A stretch of DNA of 64,000 nt from NCBI GenBank assembly GCA_018268895.1, contig JAFDVP010000007.1:682001-746000 (forward strand). Direction: 5' to 3'. Position 1 is the stretch's first letter, and every line of letters starts with the position of its first letter. Under the pieces are notes generated by a model. That model was given only the letters and a program-made list of their open reading frames with translations, was not told the origin of the DNA and searched no databases. Of this stretch, positions 27,391 to 35,275 are shown one piece after another. The position numbers and the translations under genes are program-made. This DNA comes from Acidobacteriota bacterium (GTDB lineage: Bacteria; Acidobacteriota; Terriglobia; Terriglobales; Acidobacteriaceae).

Positions 27391-27427
27391 AAAACGAGCC
27401 CGCACCTGAGTGTACCGGTGCGGGCTC
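27391..27427 (-). terminator. Rho-independent terminator after the class V aminotransferase
   Basis: Perfect 11-base arms gagcccgcacc (27396-27406) and ggtgcgggctc (27417-27427), loop of 10, followed on the minus strand by gttttct. Confidence 0.85.
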
Positions 27428-27442
27428 TACATACATTGGTAC

Positions 27443-28630
27443 TTACTTCGAGGTGTGCTCGACGAACACCTTCTGAGCAGCCACCAGCCCCTTACCGAAC
27501 TCAAACCCCGGCAGCGGCGTCTTCACCTTCGCGATCACCTGTTCCAGAGCGCCGATGATGGCGATGGTGTCCATGTAATCGAAGAAGCCGATGTGCGCGA
27601 TGCGGAACAGCGAGCCCTTCATGTCGCCCTGTCCGTCCGTCACGATAGCGGCGAACTGCGACTTCAGGCCCTTCACCAGCGTGCCCGAATCCGTTCCCTC
27701 GGGAGCCATGATGGCCGTTGCGGCAGCAGCTTCGTAGCCCTTCGGAGCAAAGAGTTTGAAGCCAAGTGCCGTCGCCGCGGCGCGAGTCATCGCGGCGCAG
27801 GTCTCGGCGTTGTTCACCAGTTTCTTGCGGCCCTCGGCGAGATTGCCGTCAGCTTGTCCCGCGATGTAGTCGAGCGAAGCTCCCAGTGCGGCGATCAGCG
27901 CCACGGGAGGCGTGTACGCGCTCTCGCCCTTGGCGGCGTTTTTGCGCTCCTTGCGCAGGTCGAAGTAGTAGCGCGGGTTGTAGGTCGACTCCATGCGGTC
28001 CCACGCGCGCGGGCTGATGGCGATATAGCTGAGCCCCGGGGGCATCATCACGGCCTTCTGCGATCCGCCGATCAGAACGTCGATGCCCCACGCGTCCATG
28101 TCGAGGTGCGTCGTGCCGAGTCCGGTGATGGCGTCGACGATGAGCAGCGCCTCGGACTTCTCGTCCTTCAGCAGCTTCGCGATGCCCTGCACGTCGTGGC
28201 GCACGCCGGTCGAGCTCTCGGTGGCCTGCACGAAGACGGCGCGGGTCTCGAGCTTGAGGGCGGCCTTCACCTCGTCGAGCGTGAAGGTCTGTCCATAGGG
28301 CTTCTCCACCACGTCGGCGTGGCAGCCGAAGGCCTTGGTCAGCGCGGTCCAGCGTTCGCCGAACTTGCCAGCCGTCAGAACGAGTACGCGGTCGCCGGGT
28401 GAGGTCAGGTTCGAGACGGCGGCCTCCATCGCTCCGGTGCCCGAGCTGGAGAGCACGATGACGTCGCCGGTCGAGGTGCCAACGAAGTCCTTGAGCTGCG
28501 AGAGGACGCGGGTGAACAGGGCGCGAAACTCGGGCGTGCGATGGTGAATATCCGCAGCCGCCATGGCAAACTGGGCGGCGGGAAGCAGGGGCGTTGGCCC
28601 AGGGGTGAAGAGGCGCGTTTTCCGGATCAT
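27443..28630 (-). CDS. Class V aminotransferase (serine-pyruvate/alanine-glyoxylate type)
   Basis: 395 residues, PLP-dependent fold type I. The PLP lysine is K192 in GGSQKAVMMPPGL, D166 (IVDAITGLG) would contact the pyridine nitrogen, and SSGTGAMEAA binds phosphate. The N-terminus RLFTPGPTPLLP is typical of the alanine-glyoxylate, serine-glyoxylate and phosphoserine-like subgroup. The exact amino donor cannot be told; a link with serine metabolism is possible given serA in the window but not shown. It is divergent from yqeY with 76 bases between, so both promoters must lie there, and it ends in a strong terminator. Confidence 0.9.
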   Translation of the reverse strand: MIRKTRLFTPGPTPLLPAAQFAMAAADIHHRTPEFRALFTRVLSQLKDFVGTSTGDVIVLSSSGTGAMEAAVSNLTSPGDRVLVLTAGKFGERWTALTKAFGCHADVVEKPYGQTFTLDEVKAALKLETRAVFVQATESSTGVRHDVQGIAKLLKDEKSEALLIVDAITGLGTTHLDMDAWGIDVLIGGSQKAVMMPPGLSYIAISPRAWDRMESTYNPRYYFDLRKERKNAAKGESAYTPPVALIAALGASLDYIAGQADGNLAEGRKKLVNNAETCAAMTRAAATALGFKLFAPKGYEAAAATAIMAPEGTDSGTLVKGLKSQFAAIVTDGQGDMKGSLFRIAHIGFFDYMDTIAIIGALEQVIAKVKTPLPGFEFGKGLVAAQKVFVEHTSK

Positions 28631-28706
28631 GCTTCTATTGTAGCGATGGGGCGGTAAACGGCCGCCGTTCTAAAATGGAGAGTCATACCTGAACGGAGAC
28701 AGCAGC

Positions 28707-29177
28707 ATGGCAATTGCCCAGAAGATCGACGCCGACATCATCGCGGCCATGAAAGCAAAGGAAGAGCACCGGCTGACGACCCTCCGCATGGTGAAGTCCG
28801 CGCTCAAGAACAAGGCCATCGACAAGCGCGCCGAGCTGACCGACGCCGAGGAGTCGCAGATACTGACCACCCTGATCAAGCAGCGCAAGGAGTCGGTGGA
28901 GAGCTTCACCAAAGGCAACCGCCCGGAGCTCGCCGAGAAAGAGCGCATCGAGATCGCGATGATCGAGGGCTACCTGCCCCAGGCCGCAGGCGAAGACGAG
29001 GTCCGCGCCGTCGTCGTTGCAGCCATCGCCGAGGTGGCCGCCGCCACCGGCAACAAGCCCGGCCCGCGCGACATGGGCACCGTCATGAAGGCCGCGCAAC
29101 AGAAGATCGCCGCAGCCGCACTGCGCGCCGACGGCAAGCTCGTCAGCGAACTGGTGAAGGCAGAGCTGGCAAAGTAG
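28707..29177 (+). CDS. YqeY-like protein (GatB/YqeY domain)
   Basis: 156 residues, all-helical, the stand-alone version of the GatB C-terminal domain. Typical segments are IAAMKAKEEHRLTTLRMVKSA, RKESVESFTKGNRPELAEKE, IEGYLPQ and GPRDMGTVMKAA. The domain is thought to contact tRNA; free YqeY proteins have no settled function. The ATG follows a GGAG-like site (ggagacagcagc). It does not adjoin the gat genes of this window. Confidence 0.92.
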   Translation: MAIAQKIDADIIAAMKAKEEHRLTTLRMVKSALKNKAIDKRAELTDAEESQILTTLIKQRKESVESFTKGNRPELAEKERIEIAMIEGYLPQAAGEDEVRAVVVAAIAEVAAATGNKPGPRDMGTVMKAAQQKIAAAALRADGKLVSELVKAELAK

Positions 29178-29219
29178 GGTACCGGGAAACTCCACGCTGC
29201 CGGAACTCCCATGAACCTG

Positions 29220-29256
29220 TGATCCTGAGCGAGCGTGGCGAGTCGAAGAACCTGCA
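29220..29256 (+). repeat. tgtgatcc-gagcg type dispersed repeat
   Basis: tgatcctgagcgagcgtgg then cgagtcgaagaacctgca, same family as 32514-32560. Confidence 0.55.
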
Positions 29257-29431
29257 TTTTTGCGCCGGTCGCAAGACGATTGCGATTTGCAGCGAAAAGC
29301 TGTCAAGAGGGTAAAGGCCCCACTTTCCTCGTAAATCATTCATTCAGAAAGAAAAATTGGCCAGTCGCAAAGTGCGCATTAGATACCTGCCAGTTGCTAT
29401 CCTTAACAAGCAGGACTAATTTTGTTCAACG

Positions 29432-29473
29432 AAATGGGAGAGGGCCCGAAGGCGCTTTCCCATTTTCTTTTCT
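29432..29473 (+). promoter_or_regulatory. Terminator-like hairpin in the endolysin leader
   Basis: Arms aaatggga (29432-29439) and tcccattt (29458-29465) flank an 18-base loop and are followed by tcttttct, only a few bases before the GGAG of the endolysin gene. It could act as an attenuator or simply end read-through from yqeY. Confidence 0.45.
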
Positions 29474-29483
29474 GGAGATGGCT

Positions 29484-29960
29484 ATGGCAAACTTCACATA
29501 CAGCGCGGTGGGGCTGGCTCTTACCAAACAATTTGAGGGGTGTGTTCTGACCGCATATCAGGACCAGGTCGGCGTATGGACGATCGGCTACGGCCACACC
29601 GGCACCGACGTCAAGCAGGGCCTGACGATCACCGAAGACCAGGCCTCCATCCTGCTTGCCGCCGATGTGGCGTGGGCCCTCACCTGCGTCAACAAGTTTG
29701 TTACCTCGAACATCAACCAGAACCAGTTCGACGCGATGGTGGACTTCGTCTTCAACCTCGGCTGCGCCAGCCTAGGCCAGTCCACGCTTCTGCGGCTGGT
29801 CAACGCTGGCGACTTCAGCGATGCCGCGCCGCAGTTTCTCCGCTGGAACAGAGCAGGCGGCAAGGTCGTGGCAGGACTCACAAAGCGGCGTCAGGCAGAG
29901 ATGAATTTGTTTACAGGCATCACTGCCGCCGCGACCAGTTCAACTCTGCCCCCGCCATGA
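29484..29960 (+). CDS. T4-type endolysin (GH24 lysozyme)
   Basis: 158 residues of the phage T4 lysozyme family, which cuts the glycan strands of peptidoglycan. The catalytic triad has exact T4 spacing: E18 (QFEGC), D27 (YQDQ) and T33 (WTIGYGHTG). FDAMVDFVFNLGCASLGQST, the usual second block, follows. There is no signal peptide, so export would need a holin or another route. GGAG with six-base spacing selects the ATG at 29484 (one at 29478 is too close). No phage gene is adjacent, so it is an orphan or prophage remnant. Its 3' end overlaps the end of the convergent TonB receptor gene by 41 bases. Confidence 0.9.
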   Translation: MANFTYSAVGLALTKQFEGCVLTAYQDQVGVWTIGYGHTGTDVKQGLTITEDQASILLAADVAWALTCVNKFVTSNINQNQFDAMVDFVFNLGCASLGQSTLLRLVNAGDFSDAAPQFLRWNRAGGKVVAGLTKRRQAEMNLFTGITAAATSSTLPPP

Positions 29961-31764
29961 TGGTGCGCCCCTGCACCGGAACCCCCGGCACCTCCTGGTA
30001 CGCCGTGCCCGTTAGATTCAGCGCCCGCACATACGGCCGTACGCGCCCCGCATCGCGCGCCAGCGACACATCCCATAGCGGATATGGCTGCTGCGTCGTC
30101 TTCTGGATTACGGCAAGCTGCGTGCGCGCGGCGATCTGGAGAGGCAGCTGCCCGCTCCACGCGATCAGCGCCGACTGCGCCGCGTAGTTGAAGGCGTAAA
30201 GCGAGATAAGCACCTTCGGCGGCGACGTCGCCTGGACCGCCGTGTATCCCAGTTGAAGCTGTTGCGAAGCCGGCAGCCGCAGCCGTACATTCGCCTCCGC
30301 GCCGTTATAGGCGAAGTCGGCGACGTTCACCGCCTGCCATCGCTTCGTCAGGTCGTACTTGGAGTAGTCGATGCCGTCCTTCTGCCGCAGGCTGAAGCCC
30401 GTGGCCGAGAGCGTCAGCGGCGCGCGCGATGGCGTCCAGTCCAGCCCTCCCTCGTAGCTCCACGACGACTCCGGCTTCAGGTTTGGGTTCCCAATCGTCG
30501 TCGGGTCCGAGTAGTACAGGTCGAGATACGTCGGCTGCCGGTAGCCATGCCCCACTGAGCCGCGCACGCGCACCGTGCCGCTAAGCGCATAAGCGGCTGC
30601 CACCGATGGCGAGAAGACGGCATCGCCTCCGCTGAAGACCTGTACTCGCGCACCGGCTGACAGCGAAAACCGCTTCAGCGAACGCAGCGACAGGTTCACA
30701 TAACCCGCTCCCTGATTACGCGCATGAACGCCCAAGTTCGTGCTGTGAATCCCATCGCCGTTCGCCTCAAGCCCATAGGAGAGTGTCGTGTTGGTGCTAA
30801 TGGGATCGGCTCGTCGCAGGGCACTCTGCCACGCTGTGGTGACGTGGTTGTTGCAGTAGTAGTTTGGCCGGTCGAGGAAGAGCACAAACAGGTCGGTGTG
30901 CTTGCGGTAGGCAAACGACCCCGAGGTTCGCTCGCCAAGCTGTTGCTGGATCGCCGCGAACCATCCCTTCGTCCTCTCCCACGAGTTGTAAGGCCCGTAG
31001 AAAAGGTTCGCCCCATAGGGCCGGTCGCTCGCGGCCAGCAGAATGTCCGTCGTGCCCGGCTTCAACACGTTCAGCCACGTCTCCGACGACAGAGCGTTGC
31101 TCGAATAATTGCGATCGGCGATAAAGCCGTTCGACGTATCGCGGCTCCCGGTCAACTGCTCCGACACGCGGTGGGTGGAATAGTCGGCGCGGAGGTGATT
31201 CTCGAGCGAGCCGTAGTTTCCCGCGCCTGACTTCGCAATCAGGCTTAGTCGCTTGTCTGTCGCCGGACGCTCCGTGATCATGTTCACCGCACCGCCGATC
31301 GCGTCCGAGCCGTAGAACGTCGAACCCGACCCGTGCAACACCTCAACCCGCGCCAACGCATCGAGTGGCACGGAGATGTCGAGGTTCAGGTGCCCCGTCT
31401 CAGGATCGTTGACGCGCAGCCCGTTGACGAGAATCAGCGACTGCTCGAACGTCGTGCCGCGAATCGACAGATCAGCCTGCACGCCGTTCGCCGCGCGCGA
31501 TTGCACATTCAAGGAGGTGTCCTGGCGCAGGTAATCGGTCACGTTGTTGAAGAGTAACGGCTGCTCGCGCGTGTCCAGCGTCATGACGGAGCGGTTGGAC
31601 TCCGAAAGCGGCATCGGCGGAATCGCTGTCGTGACGGTGACCGACTGCTCGACCGGCTTCACCTGTGCAGAGGACTGAGGCTGCTGAGCTGCGAGCGACG
31701 CAGCTCCGATTGCGAAAAACACGGCTGATCGAAGAACAAACACAGAACGATGATCTACCAACAC
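29920..31764 (-). CDS. TonB-dependent outer-membrane receptor (BtuB/CirA-like)
   Basis: About 614 residues from a GTG start. A signal peptide (AVFFAIGAASLAAQ) is followed by a plug domain with NVQSRAANGVQADLSIRGTT, VNGLRVNDPETGH and GSGSTFYGSDAIGGAVNMIT, and then a 22-strand-type barrel ending near the C-terminus (GAELNWSRRQ). No TonB box can be assigned with confidence. The plug resembles cobalamin and siderophore receptors; the ligand is unknown. No riboswitch is evident upstream, where the spacer is only repeats. It is divergent from the MarR-type regulator. Confidence 0.9.
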   Translation of the reverse strand: MLVDHRSVFVLRSAVFFAIGAASLAAQQPQSSAQVKPVEQSVTVTTAIPPMPLSESNRSVMTLDTREQPLLFNNVTDYLRQDTSLNVQSRAANGVQADLSIRGTTFEQSLILVNGLRVNDPETGHLNLDISVPLDALARVEVLHGSGSTFYGSDAIGGAVNMITERPATDKRLSLIAKSGAGNYGSLENHLRADYSTHRVSEQLTGSRDTSNGFIADRNYSSNALSSETWLNVLKPGTTDILLAASDRPYGANLFYGPYNSWERTKGWFAAIQQQLGERTSGSFAYRKHTDLFVLFLDRPNYYCNNHVTTAWQSALRRADPISTNTTLSYGLEANGDGIHSTNLGVHARNQGAGYVNLSLRSLKRFSLSAGARVQVFSGGDAVFSPSVAAAYALSGTVRVRGSVGHGYRQPTYLDLYYSDPTTIGNPNLKPESSWSYEGGLDWTPSRAPLTLSATGFSLRQKDGIDYSKYDLTKRWQAVNVADFAYNGAEANVRLRLPASQQLQLGYTAVQATSPPKVLISLYAFNYAAQSALIAWSGQLPLQIAARTQLAVIQKTTQQPYPLWDVSLARDAGRVRPYVRALNLTGTAYQEVPGVPVQGRTIMAGAELNWSRRQ

Positions 31765-31841
31765 CGTCTCACAGTGCAGGTAGTTTTGTTCGCATGTAAG
31801 TAATTGACCACTTCAACTAAAATCTTCGTGAAGTAAGAAAT

Positions 31842-31970
31842 CGGGTGCCCCATCTTCGCCGCGCAGCGGCTAAGGTGGCAATCGCGCCTGAGGGCGATCC
31901 GGCGTTGCACTCAATATCCTGCAAAACCCACCTCAGCGACGATAAAACCGTCGCGAAGATGGGGCACCCG
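31842..31970. repeat. Inverted pair of the gatggggcaccc repeat
   Basis: cgggtgccccatcttcgc (31842-31859) and gcgaagatggggcacccg (31953-31970) are perfect 18-base complements separated by 93 bases that include tcagcgacgataaaaccgtc. Two copies of the dispersed element seem joined head to head. The unit lies between the TonB receptor and the MarR gene. Confidence 0.7.
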
Positions 31971-32000
31971 GGTTTGTGCGCTTCACTAAGGGAGAACACG

Positions 32001-32450
32001 ATGCGGATCGAGTCATTCTTACAGCAAAGCCCTGTCTTCCAGGCCAGCCGCGTCGCGCGCCGCATGGAGGCGTCGCTGAACGCCATTCTGAGACACGAGG
32101 GACTCACCCTCTCCGAATCTTTGATGCTGGCGGCGATCTTCCTTGAGAAGAAGCGCGTTCGTCCCTCCGAGCTGGCCCGCACCTTCGAGACCACGCGCGG
32201 CAACGTCAGCCACTCGATCTCATCGCTCGAAGCCAAACGCCTCATTCGCCGCCGCATCGACTCCGAAGACGCACGCGGCTTCCTGCTCGAGCTGGAACCC
32301 GCAGGGAAGAAGCGCGCGGCCCGGGTTGCCGGAATCCTCGACCGCATGCAGTCGCAGATCGAAGTTGAAGTCGGAGCAACAAAACTCGAGACAATGCTGA
32401 AACAGATGGATGCGGTAGAGCGCCTGTGCTCGCGTCTTACTCAGGGATAA
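32001..32450 (+). CDS. MarR-family transcriptional regulator
   Basis: 149 residues. A winged helix-turn-helix domain is visible (LTLSESLMLAAIFLEKKRVR, then PSELARTFETTRGNVSHSIS for the recognition helix, and the wing RRRIDSEDARGFLLEL), with a C-terminal dimer helix. Members bind palindromic operators and often respond to phenolic or oxidative signals. GGGAG eight bases before the ATG at 32001 sets the start; the open frame upstream reads through the repeat. It is divergent from the TonB receptor, which may be its target; that is inference from position. Confidence 0.85.
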   Translation: MRIESFLQQSPVFQASRVARRMEASLNAILRHEGLTLSESLMLAAIFLEKKRVRPSELARTFETTRGNVSHSISSLEAKRLIRRRIDSEDARGFLLELEPAGKKRAARVAGILDRMQSQIEVEVGATKLETMLKQMDAVERLCSRLTQG

Positions 32451-32513
32451 GCAAACTAAAATTCTAGTGTTGATGCAGGCTGTTCCGGCCCTTCAAACTC
32501 GAACTCAAAATTT

Positions 32514-32560
32514 TGTCATCCTGAGCGAAGCGACCGAAGGGAGCGCAGTCGAAGGACCTG
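32514..32560 (+). repeat. tgtcatcctgagcg type dispersed repeat
   Basis: tgtcatcctgagcgaagcg, an 8-10 base insertion (accgaaggg), then gcgcagtcgaaggacctg. It is the best-preserved copy in the window, between the MarR and RNase H genes. Confidence 0.65.
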
Positions 32561-32613
32561 TATTTCTTTGCAGGATGCTTCAGGAAGCCAACCGACAAGT
32601 GAGAACCACTTCC

Positions 32614-33282
32614 TCACTCCGGAATGATCTTCACAAAGACTCCATCCGGCAACGTCTTGCCTCCAAGCACATGCACCACGCCGTCACGGGTAAACCCGCG
32701 CAGCATCGCGCTGGGGCCAGGAGCTGCCGGGCGGGCATCGGGGTTTGGCGGCGCCGGGGACTTCGCCGGATAAGGCGTCGCCTTCAACGGAGCGGGAACA
32801 GGCTGCCCCGGAGCATGAGGGCGCTTCATCCCCCGGTCCATGGCCTGATTGGCCAGCCGGTCGGCGTCCTTGTTCTTGTGCCGGAGGGCATGTGATATTT
32901 CGAAGGCTTCGAGCTTTGCGATGCGACTCTTCGCCTCCTGCCAGAGGGGCTTCAGGTCGGGCGAGCTGACCTTGTACTTGCCCTGGATCTGCTTCACCAT
33001 CAGCTCCGAGTCCGAGACTACCTTCAGCCGCCGGTAGCCATGCTCCAGCGCGTAGTCGAGCACCCCGAGCAGGCCGGAGTACTCAGCGAAGTTGTTGGTG
33101 CGGAAGCCCAGAAACTCGCTCAGTTCCGCCAGCGGCTCGCCGTTGGGACCGGTCATCACCGCGCCGTAGCCTGCCGGGCCGGGGTTGCCGCGCGCGCCGC
33201 CGTCGCAGTGGGCCGTCACCCACCCTGAGGGGTTGGAGGGCGCGGTTTCGGCGAAGAGGCTGGGAGCGGAGCGTTGGGACAT
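32614..33282 (-). CDS. Ribonuclease HI-like protein with Pro-rich tail
   Basis: 222 residues. The first 150 form an RNase HI domain, which cleaves RNA in RNA:DNA hybrids. Catalytic acids are D27 (HCDGGARGNPG), E67 (NNFAEYSGLL), D91 (VVSDSELMV) and D141 (HKNKDADRLAN). The N-terminal strand order and the absence of the basic handle resemble the archaeal/Rv2228c-like subgroup. The C-terminal 70 residues are Pro/Ala-rich (PVPAPLKATPYPAKSP) and end in a short hydrophobic segment with no known role. Confidence 0.88.
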   Translation of the reverse strand: MSQRSAPSLFAETAPSNPSGWVTAHCDGGARGNPGPAGYGAVMTGPNGEPLAELSEFLGFRTNNFAEYSGLLGVLDYALEHGYRRLKVVSDSELMVKQIQGKYKVSSPDLKPLWQEAKSRIAKLEAFEISHALRHKNKDADRLANQAMDRGMKRPHAPGQPVPAPLKATPYPAKSPAPPNPDARPAAPGPSAMLRGFTRDGVVHVLGGKTLPDGVFVKIIPE

Positions 33283-33396
33283 CCGTCGAGTTTATAGGAA
33301 AGGCAACATCCGGCGGCTGCATCCCCTATTCGTTCGCATGGAGCCTGCTTACCTTCCGGGTGCTGATGCGGTCTATTCAAGCAGTAACAAGATGTC

Positions 33397-33412
33397 CTGA
33401 CTCCGGAGTCAG
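33397..33412. promoter_or_regulatory. Perfect 16-base palindrome upstream of the ECF sigma gene
   Basis: ctgactccggagtcag is fully self-complementary and lies about 150 bases ahead of the sigma factor start in a non-coding spacer. It may be an operator for an unidentified dimeric regulator. Confidence 0.4.
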
Positions 33413-33494
33413 ATGCATGAATGCTGAAGTAACAGTGAATCCTGGCGGGGAGCTGGCGAGCAGTCTCCCCATGGCCCCCAAGGGGCGGCGTCCC

Positions 33495-33523
33495 GGAACT
33501 TTTTCCCCCGGATGGCGCGATGG
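33495..33523 (+). promoter_or_regulatory. Possible ECF-type promoter of the sigma operon
   Basis: GGAACTTTTT (33495-33504) matches the GGAACTT -35 element of RpoE-like sigma factors. The -10 region about 16 bases downstream (cgatgg) is a poor match, so autoregulation is only suggested. Confidence 0.3.
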
Positions 33524-33563
33524 CGCGGTTTTACGCGCCGGGACGGTAGAATCTTTGCCAGCG

Positions 33564-34223
33564 ATGGCAAAGGCAGCGACCCAACCCGGCGCACGAGGCG
33601 GCAAGCTGACGCAGGCCCAGTTGGAGGCCCGCGCCCAGCAGCGCGCCGAGGATGACGAGCTGATCCGCGAGGCCCAGAAGGGGCAGCGCGCGGCCTTCGA
33701 CACCCTCGTCCGCCGCTACGACCAGAGCGTGCTGCGGCTGGCGCTGCACATGCTCGGCAACGAACAGGATGCGCAGGACGTGCACCAGGAGGCCTTCATC
33801 AAGGCCTACCGGCACCTCGGCAACTTCCGGTTCGAGTGCAGTTTTTATACGTGGCTCTACCGGATCGTGACGAACCTCTGTCTCGACCAGTTGCGCCGCC
33901 GCAAGAGCCGCCGCGAAGACCCGTCCACCGCGATCGACTCCAGCGGCGACGAGATGGACCTGCTGGCGAACATCTCCGACGACCGGGCGATGGCGAACCC
34001 CGCCCGTGAGCTGGAGCGCAAGATGATGGGCGAGCGCATACGGGAGGCGCTCGACAAGCTCACTCCGCGCGAGCGGATGGTCTTCGAGCTGAAGCACTAC
34101 CAGGGCCTGAAGCTGAGGACGATTGGAGAGATGTTGAGCACCACGGAGGAAACAGCGAAGAACACGCTGTTCCGGGCCACGCGCAAGCTGCGGGCCAACC
34201 TCGCCGAGCTTCGTGGAGCTTAG
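33564..34223 (+). CDS. ECF-subfamily RNA polymerase sigma factor (RpoE-like)
   Basis: 219 residues. Sigma region 2 spans about 35-110 (DELIREAQKGQRAAFDTLVR, then QDAQDVHQEAFIKAYRHL and FYTWLYRIVTNLCLDQLRR), and region 4 lies near the end (LTPRERMVFELKHYQGLKLR with EETAKNTLFRATRKLR). A long linker with acidic and Met-rich residues joins them. The ATG at 33564 is the start that gives a normal N-terminus; the frame runs open further upstream through a palindrome-rich spacer. The next two genes encode a membrane anti-sigma factor and a PDZ protein, so this is the head of a sigma/anti-sigma operon, probably sensing envelope stress. Confidence 0.93.
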   Translation: MAKAATQPGARGGKLTQAQLEARAQQRAEDDELIREAQKGQRAAFDTLVRRYDQSVLRLALHMLGNEQDAQDVHQEAFIKAYRHLGNFRFECSFYTWLYRIVTNLCLDQLRRRKSRREDPSTAIDSSGDEMDLLANISDDRAMANPARELERKMMGERIREALDKLTPRERMVFELKHYQGLKLRTIGEMLSTTEETAKNTLFRATRKLRANLAELRGA

Positions 34224-34305
34224 TACGAGATGCAGGAAACAAGGTACGGGCAGGCTGTACAGACCCGGCCAGGAAAGAGATTTTGAGGTCAGTTGAGGTA
34301 GAGAG

Positions 34306-35265
34306 ATGAAGTGCGAAATGGCAAAGGACAACGTAATCCTCGCGTATTACGGTGAACTGCCCGATGAGCTGGCTGGATCGCTCGAGCAGCACCTGATGAC
34401 ATGCGAGGAGTGCAGGCATGAGCTTGAGGCGATCCAGGCCATGGAGACTCCGCTGGCCGCCATCCCCATGGTCGAGCCCACACCCAACCTGCTCGCCCAG
34501 TCGCGCATGCGTCTCGACGACGCGCTCGACTCGATTCCACCCCACGGCTTCCTCACCCGCCTCAGGACAAATTTTTTCGCATGGATGGGCCATCTTAGAA
34601 GCGCGCCCGCGCTGGCGACGCTGCTGGTCGGCGTCGGTTTCATCGGCGGCAACTTTCTGAACCGCTACGAGGTGGCGAGTCAGCCTCGTCCGCGCACCGG
34701 CCCCACGTATACCAACGAGACACATGCCGTGATTGGCAATGTCACCGGCATCGACCGTACGCCGGACTCCGAGCTGGTGCAGGTGCACTACAACAAGATC
34801 GTTCCCGAGACGGTGGAGGGCTCGCTTGACTCGGCCGAGATCCGTGAGCTGCTGTTGAAGGGTGCCATGGCTCCCACCGACAACGTTCGCGCCGAGTCAG
34901 TCAGTATGCTGGCGGGTGAGTGCAAGGCCGGCCACCAGTGCCCGTCGCGCGACGATGGCAAGGGAGTCCGCAACGCGCTGCTGGTCGCTCTGCGCTACGA
35001 CAAGGACGCCGGCGTGCGTCTGAAGGCCCTCGAAGGGCTCGAGCCCTACGTCGCGCAGGACCAGAAGGTCCGCGACGCAATCCTCGACTCGCTGGCCAGC
35101 GACCCCGATGCCAAGGTGCGTATGGCGACCGTCAGCCTGCTTGAGCCGGTACAGCACGACTCCAGCGTGCGCAAGGTCCTCCGCAACGCCTCCACGCAGG
35201 ACGAAAACCCATACATCCGCACGGTGAGCTACAACGCATTGCAGGGATCGGACTCGATCCAGTAG
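34306..35265 (+). CDS. Zinc-finger anti-sigma factor with periplasmic HEAT repeats
   Basis: 319 residues. The N-terminal ZAS domain has the zinc motif H29-x3-C33-x2-C36 (HLMTCEEC). One membrane helix lies at about 100-118 (APALATLLVGVGFIGGNFL). The remaining 200 residues should be periplasmic; from about 170 they form helical HEAT-like repeats (AEIRELLLKGAMAPTDNVR, GVRNALLVALRYDKDAGVR, KVRDAILDSLASDPDAKVR). The ZAS part would hold the ECF sigma factor encoded 82 bases upstream, and the HEAT part is an unusual sensory module. GAGG precedes the ATG. The PDZ gene follows after 10 bases. Confidence 0.9.
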   Translation: MKCEMAKDNVILAYYGELPDELAGSLEQHLMTCEECRHELEAIQAMETPLAAIPMVEPTPNLLAQSRMRLDDALDSIPPHGFLTRLRTNFFAWMGHLRSAPALATLLVGVGFIGGNFLNRYEVASQPRPRTGPTYTNETHAVIGNVTGIDRTPDSELVQVHYNKIVPETVEGSLDSAEIRELLLKGAMAPTDNVRAESVSMLAGECKAGHQCPSRDDGKGVRNALLVALRYDKDAGVRLKALEGLEPYVAQDQKVRDAILDSLASDPDAKVRMATVSLLEPVQHDSSVRKVLRNASTQDENPYIRTVSYNALQGSDSIQ

Positions 35266-35275
35266 GGAAGACAAG

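Larger units (their letters stand above)
29178..29483. other. 306-base spacer between yqeY and the endolysin
   Basis: It holds one dispersed repeat (29220-29256) and a terminator-like hairpin (29432-29473) directly before the endolysin ribosome site. The open frame from 29235 crosses it, but its translation up to 29484 looks random. Confidence 0.6.

Noticed and set aside
31765..31841. Cobalamin riboswitch before the TonB receptor
   Set aside because: The spacer is too short and lacks the conserved B12-box core; most of it is repeat.
31842..31970. Insertion sequence with inverted ends
   Set aside because: The arms enclose only 93 bases and no transposase; they match dispersed repeats elsewhere in the window.
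33360..33563. N-terminal extension of the ECF sigma factor
   Set aside because: It passes through a palindrome and promoter-like spacer and has no sigma-factor similarity.
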